Source: Nothophaeocryptopus gaeumannii (Eukaryota; Ascomycota; Dothideomycetes; Mycosphaerellales; Mycosphaerellaceae). Taken from it: a stretch of DNA of 64,000 nt. The DNA lies in NCBI GenBank assembly GCA_031771865.1, contig JASISA010000010.1, forward strand, positions 2,232,001 to 2,296,000. The letters run 5' to 3'. Position 1 is the stretch's first letter, and every line of letters begins with the position of its first letter. The position numbers and the translations under genes were made by a program. Positions 44,098 through 55,036 of this stretch are shown here, piece after piece. The notes below the pieces were generated by a model. It searched no databases, was not told the DNA's origin, and worked only from the letters and a program-made list of their open reading frames with translations.

Positions 44098-46404
44098 TCA
44101 CATAATGATACAATTCTTTCCCATCTCCCAGTACGCCGCCAAGTAACTATCCTCCGGCGCCGCATCACTTTGATCCACCACTCCTCTCTTCCTCTTCACA
44201 CCTGTAATCTTCACTTTTTGCTCCCCCTCTCCATGCCACCATCGGAAGACCTGCTGTCTCGCACCCTCGATTTCCTCAACAATTTTGATCTCCCACTTTC
44301 CACCAGACACCTCCACAGTGGTAGCCTGGTTGAGCTGCGGGAAATGAAATTCTGGGAGGAAGACTTCGGTTGGTGTATCAGGAGGCGTGGATGAAGGTGC
44401 CGTGAGAGAGAGGTTGAAGATGCAGTCCTTGAGATCGAAACCGTACGAGTCGATGGTCCCGTGGACGAGTGTCGGGTTAGGTCGGATATAAGCTTCTGCG
44501 GCGCGATAGCCTTGTTTCCCTTCGAATGCAGCAGCCCTCTTCGGTGCTGTCGCCTCCATGCCGTCCACACTGAGCGTCGTCTTAATACTACCTGGCGTAG
44601 CGGGTGCTTGTGAGCCGCTTTCGCTGTAGCTCGGGTCGCTCGGATCTAGAGAAAGTTTGCTATTGTCGTCCATGGCGTAGGATGGAGGTGGCAGTGGCTT
44701 GTCTTCCGCACAGTATAGGGACAAGTCCTCGCCGTTCCAATTGTCGCCCCAGTAGTGGCTGTTGCTAGCAGTGTACACCCACCATGTCATGCCCTGTGCT
44801 TTCGAGCCTTCAACTGCGTAGAAGTTCGCATCAATTGCTGCGGCTTGTGAGCTGTAGTCGCCGGTCTTGTATGCATTCTTGTCGTCCATGTCGTAGGGAA
44901 TACCAATTTCGGTGTATAGACAGGGGTGGACACCCATGTTTTCGATGCCTTCTCGGCGGACCTCGCTGAGTTGGTCTTTGAAGCAATTTCGGATAGCAGT
45001 CTCGCCTACTCTTATCGCAAAAGCGGGAGAATTGTATCGACCACGCAGCACACCCAACACATCGATGTTCCACCACTTGTTCCACTTCTTCGTGATCAGG
45101 GTAATACCATCGTAGAAATGTGATGCAAAGATCATGTTGGGGTCGTCGCCTTCAGGTGTTCCTTTGATGACTGGCGGAATCTCAAATGGTGCAGGTTGCA
45201 TCAGGAGGAAGCTGTCACTCCATACCTCTCGGATGGCTGTGCGATACTTCTTGTAGAAGTACATGTACTCGCTGTTCGTCCAGACTTCTTGATCGAGCTT
45301 CTCGCCAGTCTTTGGGTGTTTCGCAAAATATTGCGGTAATAACAGTTCGTCCTTCTCGGAATCCCATACACCATGCTGTGCCCACACACACTCCCCTAGT
45401 TTCCACTCCGGGTTTCGCTTCCAGCCATACTTCGTGTCGTCCCAGGTCTTAGGGTCCAGCCAAGCAGACGTGCCTTTGGGGTCGATGAGCTGTGTGCCAA
45501 CCTTGTGGGGCCCAAACCCGCCGAAGTCCCACACTTCCACCTCCAAAGCTCTCCCAGACCCTGTGAGCATTGCTTGCCATCCTGTTGGTGTTGTGTATTT
45601 TCGTAGCTTTTGGTCCTCAGGTATTGTTGTCAGGTCTGGATGCCCGAAATAGCCCTTGTTGGGCTCGTTCACCGTCTCATACCCGATAACCACATCGCCG
45701 TGCAGATCACCCGCCTGATGTATCCTCAACGCCAGGTGCTTGCAAGCTGCAGCAAAGTGGTCTTGGAGATAGTCCTGGATGTTCTTGCCATCAACGATAC
45801 ACTTCGGCGTGAACTCTTTCCCAGCAAAGAACATGGTGAAGATGGTCTGCACACATAATCTCGAGTAGTTCGTAGCCCATATCATCTTCGGGAACTCAGC
45901 AGGCACCGTCCACGTATTCTGCACAACGCTTGCTTCTCCTGCTCTCAGCTTCTTTGGATCGAACCCACATGCGTATATCGTCCACATGGGAGCTCCAGAA
46001 CCACCTGTAAACCTCGACCAAACATCCTGATGCGGATCCATGAACACGTAGAAGCCATACTCTTTCGCTATTCGTAGGACTTTTATTGTGTGCTGAATGA
46101 AATCCTCATCATACTTCCCAGGGCCCGCATGCTCCAAAGCTTCCCATGTGAAGATGTACCTGATGGTGTTGTACCCCCATCTTCTTAATCGCGAGAAGTG
46201 CTCGTGTGCTTGGTCAACGGCGAAGGGCCGATTTACAAATGACACCTCGTCGCCGTCGAAGAATCGCTCTTTCACGTGCGAAGGTACATCTGGGGTTGCA
46301 GGGAACTTCGTATCGCCTGCTACATTGATGCCATGAAGCGTGACTTGTCGGTTATAGGAGTCACGGAAGGTATCGCCGTCGATTCGCAGGCGGTGGAACG
46401 GCAT
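44098..46404 (-). CDS. GH5 steryl/glucosylceramide beta-glucosidase (Egh1/EGCrP2 type)
   Basis: Single exon, 768 residues from the ATG at 46404; an upstream in-frame TTG is not used. The N-terminus MPFHRLRIDGDTFRDSYNRQ has no signal peptide, so the enzyme is likely cytosolic or vacuolar/lipid-droplet associated. GH5 features: LHGINVAGDTKFP, GYNTIRYIFTWEALEHAG, MDPHQDVWSRFTGG (~122), acid/base Glu247 in GYETVNEPNKGY and nucleophile Glu499 in LYTEIGIPYDMDD. The C-terminal beta domain (WEIKIVEEIEGARQQVF) matches the extra domain of endoglycoceramidase-related proteins. Length is close to yeast Egh1 (YIR007W, 764 residues). Known relatives hydrolyse ergosteryl beta-glucoside and, in Cryptococcus, help control sterylglucoside levels. 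The exact substrate here is inferred. Confidence 0.88.
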   Translation of the reverse strand: MPFHRLRIDGDTFRDSYNRQVTLHGINVAGDTKFPATPDVPSHVKERFFDGDEVSFVNRPFAVDQAHEHFSRLRRWGYNTIRYIFTWEALEHAGPGKYDEDFIQHTIKVLRIAKEYGFYVFMDPHQDVWSRFTGGSGAPMWTIYACGFDPKKLRAGEASVVQNTWTVPAEFPKMIWATNYSRLCVQTIFTMFFAGKEFTPKCIVDGKNIQDYLQDHFAAACKHLALRIHQAGDLHGDVVIGYETVNEPNKGYFGHPDLTTIPEDQKLRKYTTPTGWQAMLTGSGRALEVEVWDFGGFGPHKVGTQLIDPKGTSAWLDPKTWDDTKYGWKRNPEWKLGECVWAQHGVWDSEKDELLLPQYFAKHPKTGEKLDQEVWTNSEYMYFYKKYRTAIREVWSDSFLLMQPAPFEIPPVIKGTPEGDDPNMIFASHFYDGITLITKKWNKWWNIDVLGVLRGRYNSPAFAIRVGETAIRNCFKDQLSEVRREGIENMGVHPCLYTEIGIPYDMDDKNAYKTGDYSSQAAAIDANFYAVEGSKAQGMTWWVYTASNSHYWGDNWNGEDLSLYCAEDKPLPPPSYAMDDNSKLSLDPSDPSYSESGSQAPATPGSIKTTLSVDGMEATAPKRAAAFEGKQGYRAAEAYIRPNPTLVHGTIDSYGFDLKDCIFNLSLTAPSSTPPDTPTEVFLPEFHFPQLNQATTVEVSGGKWEIKIVEEIEGARQQVFRWWHGEGEQKVKITGVKRKRGVVDQSDAAPEDSYLAAYWEMGKNCIIM

Positions 46405-46945
46405 GTTCGTGGATTCGTAGGTAGACTGGGGGAGTGTAGAATGGTAGTAGTGGGAATGGGCTAGCCTATATCCGCGTGGCCATGTGTCTCTCTGTCGCAG
46501 TGACGACAACTGAGGTCGTAAGATGGCGCCCCCAGATGCTCGTACCGAATCGCCAGTGACAAGCAATTCGTGTTCGTTTTCAATGCGAGCTCACTTCTGC
46601 GACAAAGGTGAGGTCAGAGGCAGGTCAATATTGTCTCATTTCATTCCTCCGTTGGTCAGTTTCTGAGTTATTCTATCCTAGCGGAAGTGACTTTGTACCT
46701 GAGTGAAGTGAAGCGGTGATTGCATCAAGTGTCGGATCGGCGTTCGCTACTGTGAGAGCGCACAGACGCGCCATCGGTCGGATCCCTGTCCCTCGGTCGG
46801 CGCATGGAACGCTCTGGCGCCGGCAAGTGAATCTCTATGATTGTTGAAAGCTGTCCATTTCCAAATCCCTTCCATTCATGTCCGCAACTCTGCCTCGAAC
46901 CTCCAACAACCCTTTCTCCCCAACACCGACACATACTCCACCACC
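46405..46945. other. divergent promoter region
   Basis: Between the glucosidase gene (minus) and the DnaJ gene (plus). The part before 46946 is C-rich and CCACCATGA-like. Nothing else is seen. Confidence 0.45.
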
Positions 46946-48541
46946 ATGATCATCCGAAAGTCGTTGGTGGCCTTGGGCGCGTTGTGCCTCTCAACAGCAC
47001 CCTTGGCTGCGGCGATTGCACCCTCTGAGATCCCCGCCGACACGCCTGTATCCCAGCTAATCGACTCCGCCAATGCGAATCTTGCGAGAGGCAAGGCACA
47101 CGACGCGATCACATACTTCGACGCTGCCATTCAAAAAGATCCGAGCAACTACCTCACCATCTTCAGGCGCGGCGCCGCGTACCTCTCCCTCGGAAAGAAC
47201 ACACAAGCCAGCAAAGACTTTGACCAAGTGTTGACTTTAAAGCCGGGCTTTGAGGGCGCGTTGACACAACGCGCGAAGATTAGAAGTCGCAATGCGAACT
47301 GGACTGGCGCAAAGCAGGACTATCTGTCCGCGAAGAAGCAAGGCACACAGGACTGGCTAGACTTGGAAGAGGCAGAGGGTGCGGAGAAGTTGTCCGCCGA
47401 TGATGAGAAGATCGGCGCCTGGGAGGCATGTGTCACTCATGCAGGTACCGCGATTCTCGTCGCAGGCACGGCTTTGGAGCTGAGGCAACGAAGAGCAAGG
47501 TGTCGGTTCGAGAAGGGAGAGATCATGGAGGGCATTGCGGATCTCAACCATGTCCTACAAATCAACCCAGGCAACCCGGAGCCATATCTTCAAGTATCAG
47601 CCATGTCTTTCTACTCACTCGGCGAAGTTGACAAGGGCACCACCGCCGTCTCCAAATGTCTACACAACGATCCGGAGAACAAGGCATGCTCCAAGCTACG
47701 CAAGAGCGAGAAAGCGATCGAGCGAACGCTGAAGAAGTTCCGCGGCTTCGTGGACAAGCGGCAATTCGCATCTGCAGTCAAGTTGCTGGTCCAACAAGGC
47801 GAAGACCCTGGTCTTCTCCAAGAAATCAAAGACGACGATAAGTCATGGCGAGAGGCAGGCTACATTCATCCGAAAGCTCCCAACGGTCTCTACGGCTCAC
47901 TCGTGGAGTCCACTTGCGAAGCCTACACCGAAATGAACAACTTCAGGAAAGCCACACCCTTCTGCGACGAAGCCCTCACATACAACCAGGACTCCCTCCC
48001 GGCCCTGCTTAACAAAGCACAACGACAAATTGAGGCCGATGATTTCGAGCCCGCGATGGGAACACTCAACCACGCCAAAGAAGGCCACGGCAACAGCCAG
48101 AAGATTCAAGACATGCTGCGAGAAGCTCAGACTCTCCTCAAACGTAGCAAACAAAAGGACTACTATAAAGTCCTCGGCGTTTCGCGAGACGCTGATGCCA
48201 GGGAGATCAAGAAAGCTTTTCGCAAGCTTACCGTTCAACATCATCCTGATAAAGCTGCGAAGAACGGTGTTACGCAGGAGGAAGCGCAGAAGAAGATGTC
48301 TTCTATTAATGAGGCGTACGAGGTTCTCTCGGACCCGGAGCTGAAGGAGAAGTTCGACCGCGGCGAGGATCCAAATGATCCGCATGGCGGTAACCCCTTC
48401 CAAGGCAGTCCATTTGGATTTGGTCAGGGCGGTCAACCTATCTTCTTCCAGCAACGAGGTGGCGGCGGGCAGCAATTCAAGTTCCAAGCGGGAGGTGGGG
48501 GCGGATTTCCTGGAGGCTTTCCAGGAGGTTTCCCTTTTTGA
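46946..48541 (+). CDS. ER-lumen DnaJ/TPR co-chaperone, P58IPK/DNAJC3-like
   Basis: Single exon, 531 residues from the ATG at 46946 (CCACCATGA). Residues 1-23 (MIIRKSLVALGALCLSTAPL then AAA) are a signal peptide. Several TPRs follow: SANANLARGKAHDAITYFDA, AAYLSLGKNTQASKDFDQVL, ADLNHVLQINPGNPEPYLQV and others, about nine helix pairs. A J domain starts near residue 403 (DYYKVLGVSRDADAREIKKA), with the essential HPD at 433-435, which stimulates Hsp70 ATPase. A Gly/Phe-rich tail ends in GGFPF; there is no HDEL. The layout TPR-then-J is that of P58IPK/DNAJC3, a BiP/Kar2 partner in ER folding and the unfolded protein response. Whether a UPR element drives it was not resolved. Confidence 0.9.
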   Translation: MIIRKSLVALGALCLSTAPLAAAIAPSEIPADTPVSQLIDSANANLARGKAHDAITYFDAAIQKDPSNYLTIFRRGAAYLSLGKNTQASKDFDQVLTLKPGFEGALTQRAKIRSRNANWTGAKQDYLSAKKQGTQDWLDLEEAEGAEKLSADDEKIGAWEACVTHAGTAILVAGTALELRQRRARCRFEKGEIMEGIADLNHVLQINPGNPEPYLQVSAMSFYSLGEVDKGTTAVSKCLHNDPENKACSKLRKSEKAIERTLKKFRGFVDKRQFASAVKLLVQQGEDPGLLQEIKDDDKSWREAGYIHPKAPNGLYGSLVESTCEAYTEMNNFRKATPFCDEALTYNQDSLPALLNKAQRQIEADDFEPAMGTLNHAKEGHGNSQKIQDMLREAQTLLKRSKQKDYYKVLGVSRDADAREIKKAFRKLTVQHHPDKAAKNGVTQEEAQKKMSSINEAYEVLSDPELKEKFDRGEDPNDPHGGNPFQGSPFGFGQGGQPIFFQQRGGGGQQFKFQAGGGGGFPGGFPGGFPF

Positions 48542-49025
48542 GAAGCTGGTGAGTATTTTCTTTTTTGCTTTTTGTTCTGCCTGGCGCTGTGGAGAAAAGC
48601 GGGCGGGCGGGCGGGCAGCGTGGAAAGATGGACGAAGTGCTCTTTCATCTTTGGAAAGAAGGACTTTGCGATGATGATGATACCAACAGCAATGAGTTCT
48701 GAAGCATTTCAGGGCGTTTGGGAACCGAACTTGAGATGAGTAATTGCTGTATCAATGGAACCTTGCTTCGAGAAACATGAGAGGAGCAGCGTGCATCTGG
48801 AAAGGGCTTACCGACGGGTTGGCAAGTGCGGTGAGTTTGTGGTCTATGTATGATATGCACCACTCCAGCACATCATTTTCCTTCGATCTTGACCTCCTTG
48901 AAAGACTATCCGGCACGATCACCCTTTTACAGCAAGTCTTACACTCGGCCGATTCTCTTTCGCAACCTGAGGGCCGAAGAGAGCAGCCACAATCCGATTC
49001 AAACAATTCGTACCATCAAAACAAA
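48542..49025. other. intergenic region
   Basis: 3' region of the DnaJ gene with a short (GGGC)4 run near 48600. No gene is supported. Confidence 0.45.
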
Positions 49026-49098
49026 TGGAGAAGGCCAGAATCGAACCAGCGCCTCCGACATCTACAAGGTCGGCGTCTTACCACTGGACTACATATCC
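49026..49098 (-). tRNA. tRNA-like sequence, Thr(TGT)-like, imperfect
   Basis: Read on the minus strand this 73-nt stretch folds as a tRNA: D arm with GTC/GAC pairing around AGTGGTA, anticodon stem CCGAC/GTCGG, and T arm GCTGG-TTCGATT-CTGGC with the B box. The final base is A. Two defects: the acceptor stem (GGATATG with CTTCTCC) has two mismatches in seven, and the anticodon loop is nine instead of seven nt (CTTGTAGAT), so the anticodon is uncertain; TGT (Thr) is the best reading, GTA (Tyr) the alternative. It may be a decayed tRNA gene or a tRNA-derived fragment. Confidence 0.4.
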
Positions 49099-50579
49099 CA
49101 ATTGGCAAGACAGATACTGTTCGATCATAGAGGCACGACGATTGGTGAAGGAGGCTGCATGCATTGGCGGAACGGGTATGAGCAGGTGAGGATGCGTCAT
49201 GCCCGGTTGAAGCAAACAATGAATAAGGAGGTGCTGACTGGCGAATCAGCCTCGAACGAGCTATTTGGACGCTGGGCTTAGTTGAAGTACCTGCGTTGAT
49301 GGAGGCAAGAAACTCTTAGTTCTCGAGAACTCAGGCATTGGGATCTTACCGTTGAGACCACATCCCCGTTTGACCACCATTGACACACGGGCGGTAGGGG
49401 AGATCAGCAGTAGCGTAGCAATGGGGTGGAAAGGTGCTAGTGAGTATGACCATGTGGCTGGGGTTCAATCCCTCTGTTCCTCTATTCCTCACGCATGCTC
49501 TCCAACTCCTTGCTCATATTGTCCAGTGGAATTTCAAGAACGCCGTCGCGATGTAGGACCGGTCGCATCTCCTCAAAATCGCAGGACGCCAACGACAACA
49601 ACAGTCCGTCATGATCATCACAATTGGTAATTCCGTCCGTCCAATCCATTGCTGCCATTGCTTCTGCCTTAGTCTCATATTCGTAGCGCCATTGGCTTGC
49701 CTTGTGGGTGGCCATGCTGGGTTGTTGGGCTTGTCGGCTTGTCGCTTTGGAAGTCCAAAGTGTGGTCTAGTTCAGCAAAGTGTGAGTCTGGTCCTTGGGC
49801 TTCCTGTGGGAGTCCGTGCTCGGAAACTCAGGCTCTAGGGCCCTTCTCATAGGAGGAACCAGGTCTCGAGGTGTCCTATACGGAGGGAAGCGGATCGCCA
49901 TGCGTATGCACGTGAACAAAGGAGAAATGAAGGCTGCTGTATACAAGTGCATTGGGGAATCGTGAAAGCGCTGTACTATTAGTGGCCAGGGTGCTCGTCT
50001 TCAAATGCTTGTGAGAAGCGCAGACGTGTGAAAATGGATTGAAGAATAGACTGTGACGCAAGTTGCTCAAAGCCAGTTGCAAAACACTTACAAGTGCTGC
50101 ACAGAGCGTATAGTCCGCATGTCTCGACCAGCAAGCCTCTTCAACGAGCACTCCAGGAGCAAAGATCGCACTGTTAGCCACTTGAGGCTCCATGGCAGCC
50201 AGAGGACATGTACGTATCATTGCACCGGGCGATTGCAGTGTCCAGCAGCAACGAGCCATGTTGATCGGGGCTAGGGCTTCAGCGGGCTCTACCAGAGCTG
50301 AGCCAATGGACATACGAGCTCCGAAAGGAATCGAATTGGTGAGCTTGGGTTTCCGTGAGGTCGACTTGTCGTAACGCGGCCTCGTCGCTGGTGGTTGATG
50401 TGTGAAAGTAGAATTGAGGTCGGAACGTGAAGTGAACGTCACGCAAAATATAGTTTCTGCCAAGCAACGGCCTCGGCTGACTGACAAGGGTCCGCGACGC
50501 GCTCCAGCTCACGCGTCGTACTTCGAAAGTCAGACCACCGACATCAGACGTCAACATCATCACCACAGCGTCCCCCACC
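49099..50579. other. mostly noncoding region upstream of SMC6
   Basis: Contains one small minus-strand frame (next entry) and otherwise nothing convincing. A minus-strand frame at 49876-50487 is long, but its composition is poor. The CA-rich stretch just before 50580 is the SMC6 leader. Confidence 0.4.
49482..49715 (-). CDS. small hypothetical protein
   Basis: 77 codons from ATG to stop on the minus strand. The text is acidic and well mixed: QWRYEYETKAEAMAAMDWTD, DDHDGLLLSLASCDFEEMRP, then LEIPLDNMSKELESMREE. That is unlike an antisense shadow, and no real gene overlaps it on the other strand. No family is recognised. Size makes this uncertain; an upstream exon is possible. Confidence 0.3.
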   Translation of the reverse strand: MATHKASQWRYEYETKAEAMAAMDWTDGITNCDDHDGLLLSLASCDFEEMRPVLHRDGVLEIPLDNMSKELESMREE

Positions 50580-53500
50580 ATGGCGCACCCACGCAAGCGA
50601 CCGCACGAAGATGATGAGGACGAGGAGGACGAGGAGGAGGTGCAGATCGAGAGCGCCAGCTCCAGCTTACGCATGAACCACCCACAGAAGCGATCGCGCG
50701 TTACAATGAGCCAGGCAGCCGGCAGCTCATTCGTTTCCGACCCGGACGAGTACCTCAACCAGCTGGAAGAGGACTACCTTATGAGCGATAACAACCAGCC
50801 TTTGAGCGACGAGGAAGAGAATGAAGCTCCACACAACGACTACAGCCTGCACCAGAACTCCAGCGACGATGAGAAGGAGGAGGATGAGCTGGATGAGATC
50901 GCTCATACTCAGTATCTGCACAAGCAGCTTTCGAAACCCAAACAGAATCTGCCTGCCGATCATGGAATTATCACTACTGTCTACATGCGGAACTTCATGT
51001 GCCACAGCAAGCTACGAATGGAGATGGGACCCAACATCAACTTTATCATTGGGCATAACGGGAGTGGCAAGAGCGCTATCCTTACCGCCGTGCAGGTGTG
51101 TCTCGGCAACAAGGCTAGTTCAACGAACCGCGCCAAAGGGATGAAGGGCTTGGTGAAGGCAGGCACCGATTCAGCTACGGTCAGTGTGGCAATCAAAAAC
51201 CAAGGCGAAGGTGCCTACAAACCGGACCTTTACGGGGATGAAATCACGATCGAGCGCACCTTCACAAGTTCCGGAGGCTCGAAATTGAAGCTCAAAAGCG
51301 CCGAGAATCGCGTGATCAGCGAAAAGAAGGTTGATCTCGATGATATCCTGGATTTTTTCGCTCTGCAAATGGACAATCCCATCAATGTGCTCACACAGGA
51401 CAACGCTCGATCGTTTCTGTCAAACAGTACCCCTCACGAGAAGTACAAGTTCTTCATCAAGGGCACACAGCTCGAGACGCTGGACGCGGATTACAACCTG
51501 ATGGAAGAGAATGTTGACGCATTGGAGCACAAGATCAGACAGCGCGAAGAGGACATCGATCATCTTAAACAACTTGCCGAAGCTGCAGAGAAGAGGAAGG
51601 AACAAGCGAAGGCGACGGCGCGCATCAACCACAAAGTACAAGAGACCGCGCGACAACATAGTTGGAAGCAAGTTGAAGAGCAAGAGGAAGCACTCCAAGG
51701 CATGCAGAACGATGTTGAGACGCAGGAGCGAGCGCTTGCTGAGGCGGAGGAAAATGCTCAGTCTCACGATGCCCGGTACGAAGCTGAGAATACCGCACGA
51801 GACGCCGCCCAACGTGCCATCGAGACACAGAAGGAGAACGTAGTTCCTGTCGAGGAGGCGCACGCCAATGCGAAGCAAGAGTTCGAGACGAACAAGTCCG
51901 AAATCATGACGGTCAACGCTGAGGAGCGTAACATAAAGGAGAGCTTCAAGGGATCTAGCAAGACTGTTACACGGTTGGAAAAGGAAATCGCGGATGAGCG
52001 AGAGCGGCTTTCTGGAGCTCATGGCGATGCGCATGCACAGCGTCTCGCAGAGCTCGAAGAGCTCAAGGCAAATGCGGAGGAGGCAAAGCAAACTCTGCGA
52101 GAACATGAGGCTGGCCACGTAGCGCTTGCGCGTAACAAGCAGGAGGTGCAAAAAGAATTCGACGACTTCAAGCTGATCGTGGACAGAGCAAGGCAGGAGG
52201 TGACTGCGGCGCAATCCCATTTGCAGTTCTTGCAAAAGCAGCAAGGCCAGAAATGGGCCCCTTACACTGGGAAATTCCAGAACATGGAACGTCTCTGCGC
52301 TGCCATCGACTCGGAGACAAGGTGGCGTCAGAAGCCTGTTGGACCAATGGGCATGTACGTCTATCTCACAAAGCCAGAATGGAGCAACGCTCTCGAGTCT
52401 ACCTTCGGCGGCGGTCTGGATTCTTTTGTCGTATCGTGCAAATACGACCAGGAGCTCTTGCACTCAATAGGAAAACGCCACAACTGCCTTCCCAACGTAA
52501 TCATTACCAGCTTTACGCCGATTGACACAACAGGGAACGAACCGGACGGAGGGGTTGACACTATTTTGCGGGTTCTGAAAATCGAGCATTCTGCTATCCG
52601 CAACAGTATGATTATAGCACAAATGGCTGAGCAGACAGCGCTTTTCCCCACCAACGATGAGGGGTACAAGTTCATGTACAACAATGGACGGCCACGCAAT
52701 GTCAGGGCTACGCTCACTTTGGCTGCGGCTGGCGCATCCGGCTCTGCACAGCGATGGGAGTATAGCAGAGGAGGCGATCAGAAATCTGGTGGTGTGCATA
52801 AGTTCAAAGGCCTAGCCCGGATAAAGGTAGATCGTCAGCAGGAAATCCGACTTCATCAGGAGGAAGTGAAACGTGCGCAGAGCCAGCTAAGGGACACTGA
52901 GCAAAAGCGGACGGACCTGCAGAACGCGTTGAAGGAAGCCAGTCAAGCCGTCGAACGCCACAAGCGTGAGCAACAGAAACTGAAAGTGGCAGCGCAGAGG
53001 GCAGACGACAGTGTCGATGCCAAACAAGACGACATCGACAACCACGCGCCACAGGACGGGAAGCTGCAGGAGCTCGAACGCCAACTCACCGAGGCCAAAG
53101 AAGAGAAGCAAGCGCTGCAAGGATCCTTGGCAGATGCTTTGGCTGCCAAAGAGAAGCTCAACGAGAAGGCCCATGTGTTGAAGACCGCCTTGGAGAACGC
53201 AAAGCTCGAGCTTGACAAGGCGAAAGGGTACATTCAGAAGGCGGAAGAAAAACTCAATCGTTGCGAGAACTCTCGACAAGAAGCACTCCATTTGAAAAAC
53301 GAGGCTCACGACTTCATCGCTTTCAACCAGGAAACGCTAAATCGGCTCAGAGACAAGCTGGCCACTCAACAGAACACAGTCGAGGAATTCATTCAAGGAG
53401 CTTCTGAGCACTGCCTGCGCATACCTACCGAGCCGAACATCAGCTCTAATCAACTGCAAGACCGGCTTGACCGGCTCCAAGAGGAATTGCACGCAGCACA

Positions 53501-54227
53501 ACGGCGACAGGGCGGGTCTAAATTAGAGCTCACCCAGGCATGGAAAAAGGCAAACGATGAATACCGGCAGGCCAAAAAGCAGAGCAGAGACATGGAGAAG
53601 ACCAAGCAGGTGAGTCGAGTACTTTCACACAAACATTCTCTCTTCGCTGACACATTTGCAGACATTCAAAGAAACCCTGCAAGAGCGCCATCGCCGTTGG
53701 GGCCTCTTCCGAAAATACATCTCCGCCCGTACTCGCACCCAATTCAACTATCTGCTCACTGAGCGAAAGTTCCGCGGGCGTGTCCTTCTTGACCATGGCG
53801 AGAAGACGCTTAGGCTCACCATTGAGCCGGATATCACCAAAGATTCTGATGCCGGTCGTGAGGCCAAGACACTGTCGGGTGGCGAGAAGTCTTTCTCTAC
53901 CATTTGTCTCCTGCTTGGTATTTGGGAGGCCATGGGCTCGCCAATTCGATGCTTGGACGAGTTTGACGTCTTTATGGACAGTGTCAACCGTCAGCAGAGT
54001 ATGGGATTGATGATCCAGACTGCGAGACGATCCGTGGGCAGGCAGTTCATCCTGATCACGCCACAGAGCATGGCTAGCGTTGAGATGGGTGACGATGTGA
54101 AGGTTCACAAGTAAGTGCTGGCTCTTTCAGCTGTCTGTGACAATCATACTGACTTTAACACAGAATGAGCGATCCCGAGCGTGCACGCGAGCCGGGACAG
54201 ACTGCACTCAATTTTGGTGCGGCATGA
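50580..54227 (+). CDS. SMC6: SMC6, subunit of the Smc5/6 complex
   Basis: Exons 50580-53609, 53662-54110 and 54164-54227; 1180 residues. Introns of 52 bp (GTGAGT...GCAG, branch CTGAC) and 53 bp (GTAAGT...ACAG) join in frame. The N-terminus (1-130) is very acidic with a KRPHEDD-type basic patch. Walker A is GHNGSGKSAILTAVQ (from residue 158). The Smc6-typical DNPINVLTQDNARSFL follows. Two long coiled coils flank a hinge near residues 560-720 (VGPMGMYVYLTKPEW; FGGGLDSFVVSCKYDQEL). The C-terminal head has the signature LSGGEKSFSTICLLL and Walker B RCLDEFDVFMD. The last exon adds MSDPERAREPGQTALNFGAA. Smc6 pairs with Smc5 and Nse proteins in the nucleus for recombination repair and replication-fork restart. 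Start at 50580 (CCACCATGG) is strong. Confidence 0.93.
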
Positions 54228-54331
54228 TTGACACGTTCTTCGCACGACTTCGCTTTTTGCTTTAAAAGCGCCTGATACCACCTTAGCCTTTGACATTTGT
54301 GCAGCTATGCGTTACGTTGTCAATGTATTGA

Positions 54332-54673
54332 ATGGTGCTTACCCTTTCATGCCCTCACCAGTCAAGCCCACTTCCACCGAATATGACCAAAAGTGACCGA
54401 ACGCGAATATACGATACGGAGGCCATCTCGTCGCGAGACTCAACTTCTTCAACTGAGCCAACCGCCTACGCGATCACTTCATCGAAGACATCGACGACTA
54501 AGTCGACTGAGGGCTCTGCGACTGTTCAGCATATGACATCTTCCATGGGACCGAACGTCACGTTGCGATCGTACAGTCCGGCACAGCAGACGACGAATGC
54601 GGGTGTGAAGGCTGAAGTTGCGGGTTGGACTCTGGGTGGACTTTCGGTCTTGGGACTTGGCTTCTTCCTGTGA
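54332..54673 (+). CDS. small Ser/Thr-rich protein with hydrophobic C-terminus (weak)
   Basis: 113 codons from ATG. The middle is Ser/Thr-rich (SSRDSTSSTEPTAYAITSSK) and the end AGWTLGGLSVLGLGFFL stops right after a hydrophobic run, the shape of a GPI-anchor signal with an omega site near Asn/Ala. No N-terminal signal peptide is present, so this could be the last exon of a GPI-protein gene or a remnant of one. The gap from the SMC6 stop is only 105 bp, leaving little room for a promoter. Confidence 0.3.
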   Translation: MVLTLSCPHQSSPLPPNMTKSDRTRIYDTEAISSRDSTSSTEPTAYAITSSKTSTTKSTEGSATVQHMTSSMGPNVTLRSYSPAQQTTNAGVKAEVAGWTLGGLSVLGLGFFL

Positions 54674-54954
54674 TGTGGCCTTGGGATGCCATAAGGAGAT
54701 CGATAATGCTCTAATGTGAGGTGTGGTTGGACGATCGTCTTGATGGGTACCACAAGTGCATGTGATGTGGTCCGTGCCGTTGACGTTTGACTGCTATGAG
54801 CCACAAAGCAGATCATATACTCCGGTATAGATGGCCGCTCGTCAGTGTCTGGCATGCTACTACTGCCGCATACAGACATGATCATTGCAGTGTATGAGTC
54901 AAAACTTCATGTTCCATCTTCGATCGGCCATAATTTATGTTCGCTTGAATTTTG

Positions 54955-55036
54955 GGGGGAATAGCTCAGGGGTAGAGCGCCTGCTTCGCATACCGCCGTG
55001 TGCAGGAAGTCCTGGGTTCAATTCCCAGTTTCTCCA
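54955..55036 (+). tRNA. tRNA-Ala (anticodon CGC) with 10-nt intron
   Basis: 82 nt. Acceptor GGGGGAA pairs with TTTCTCC (two G-T pairs), T8-A9 present. D stem GCTC/GAGC. Anticodon stem CCTGC/GCAGG. Loop TTCGCA-T is interrupted after position 37 by a 10-nt intron, TACCGCCGTG (54991-55000), the canonical site for tRNA endonuclease cleavage. The anticodon CGC is at 54987-54989, decoding GCG. T arm CTGGG-TTCAATT-CCCAG. Discriminator A. A and B boxes are internal, as for RNA polymerase III genes. Confidence 0.92.

Noticed and set aside
46405..46566. N-terminal extension of the GH5 enzyme to 46566
   Set aside because: It begins with TTG; the ATG at 46404 gives the family-typical length.
49380..49500. 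T-arm-like GGGGTTCAATCCC suggesting another tRNA
   Set aside because: No matching D arm, anticodon arm or acceptor stem upstream or downstream.
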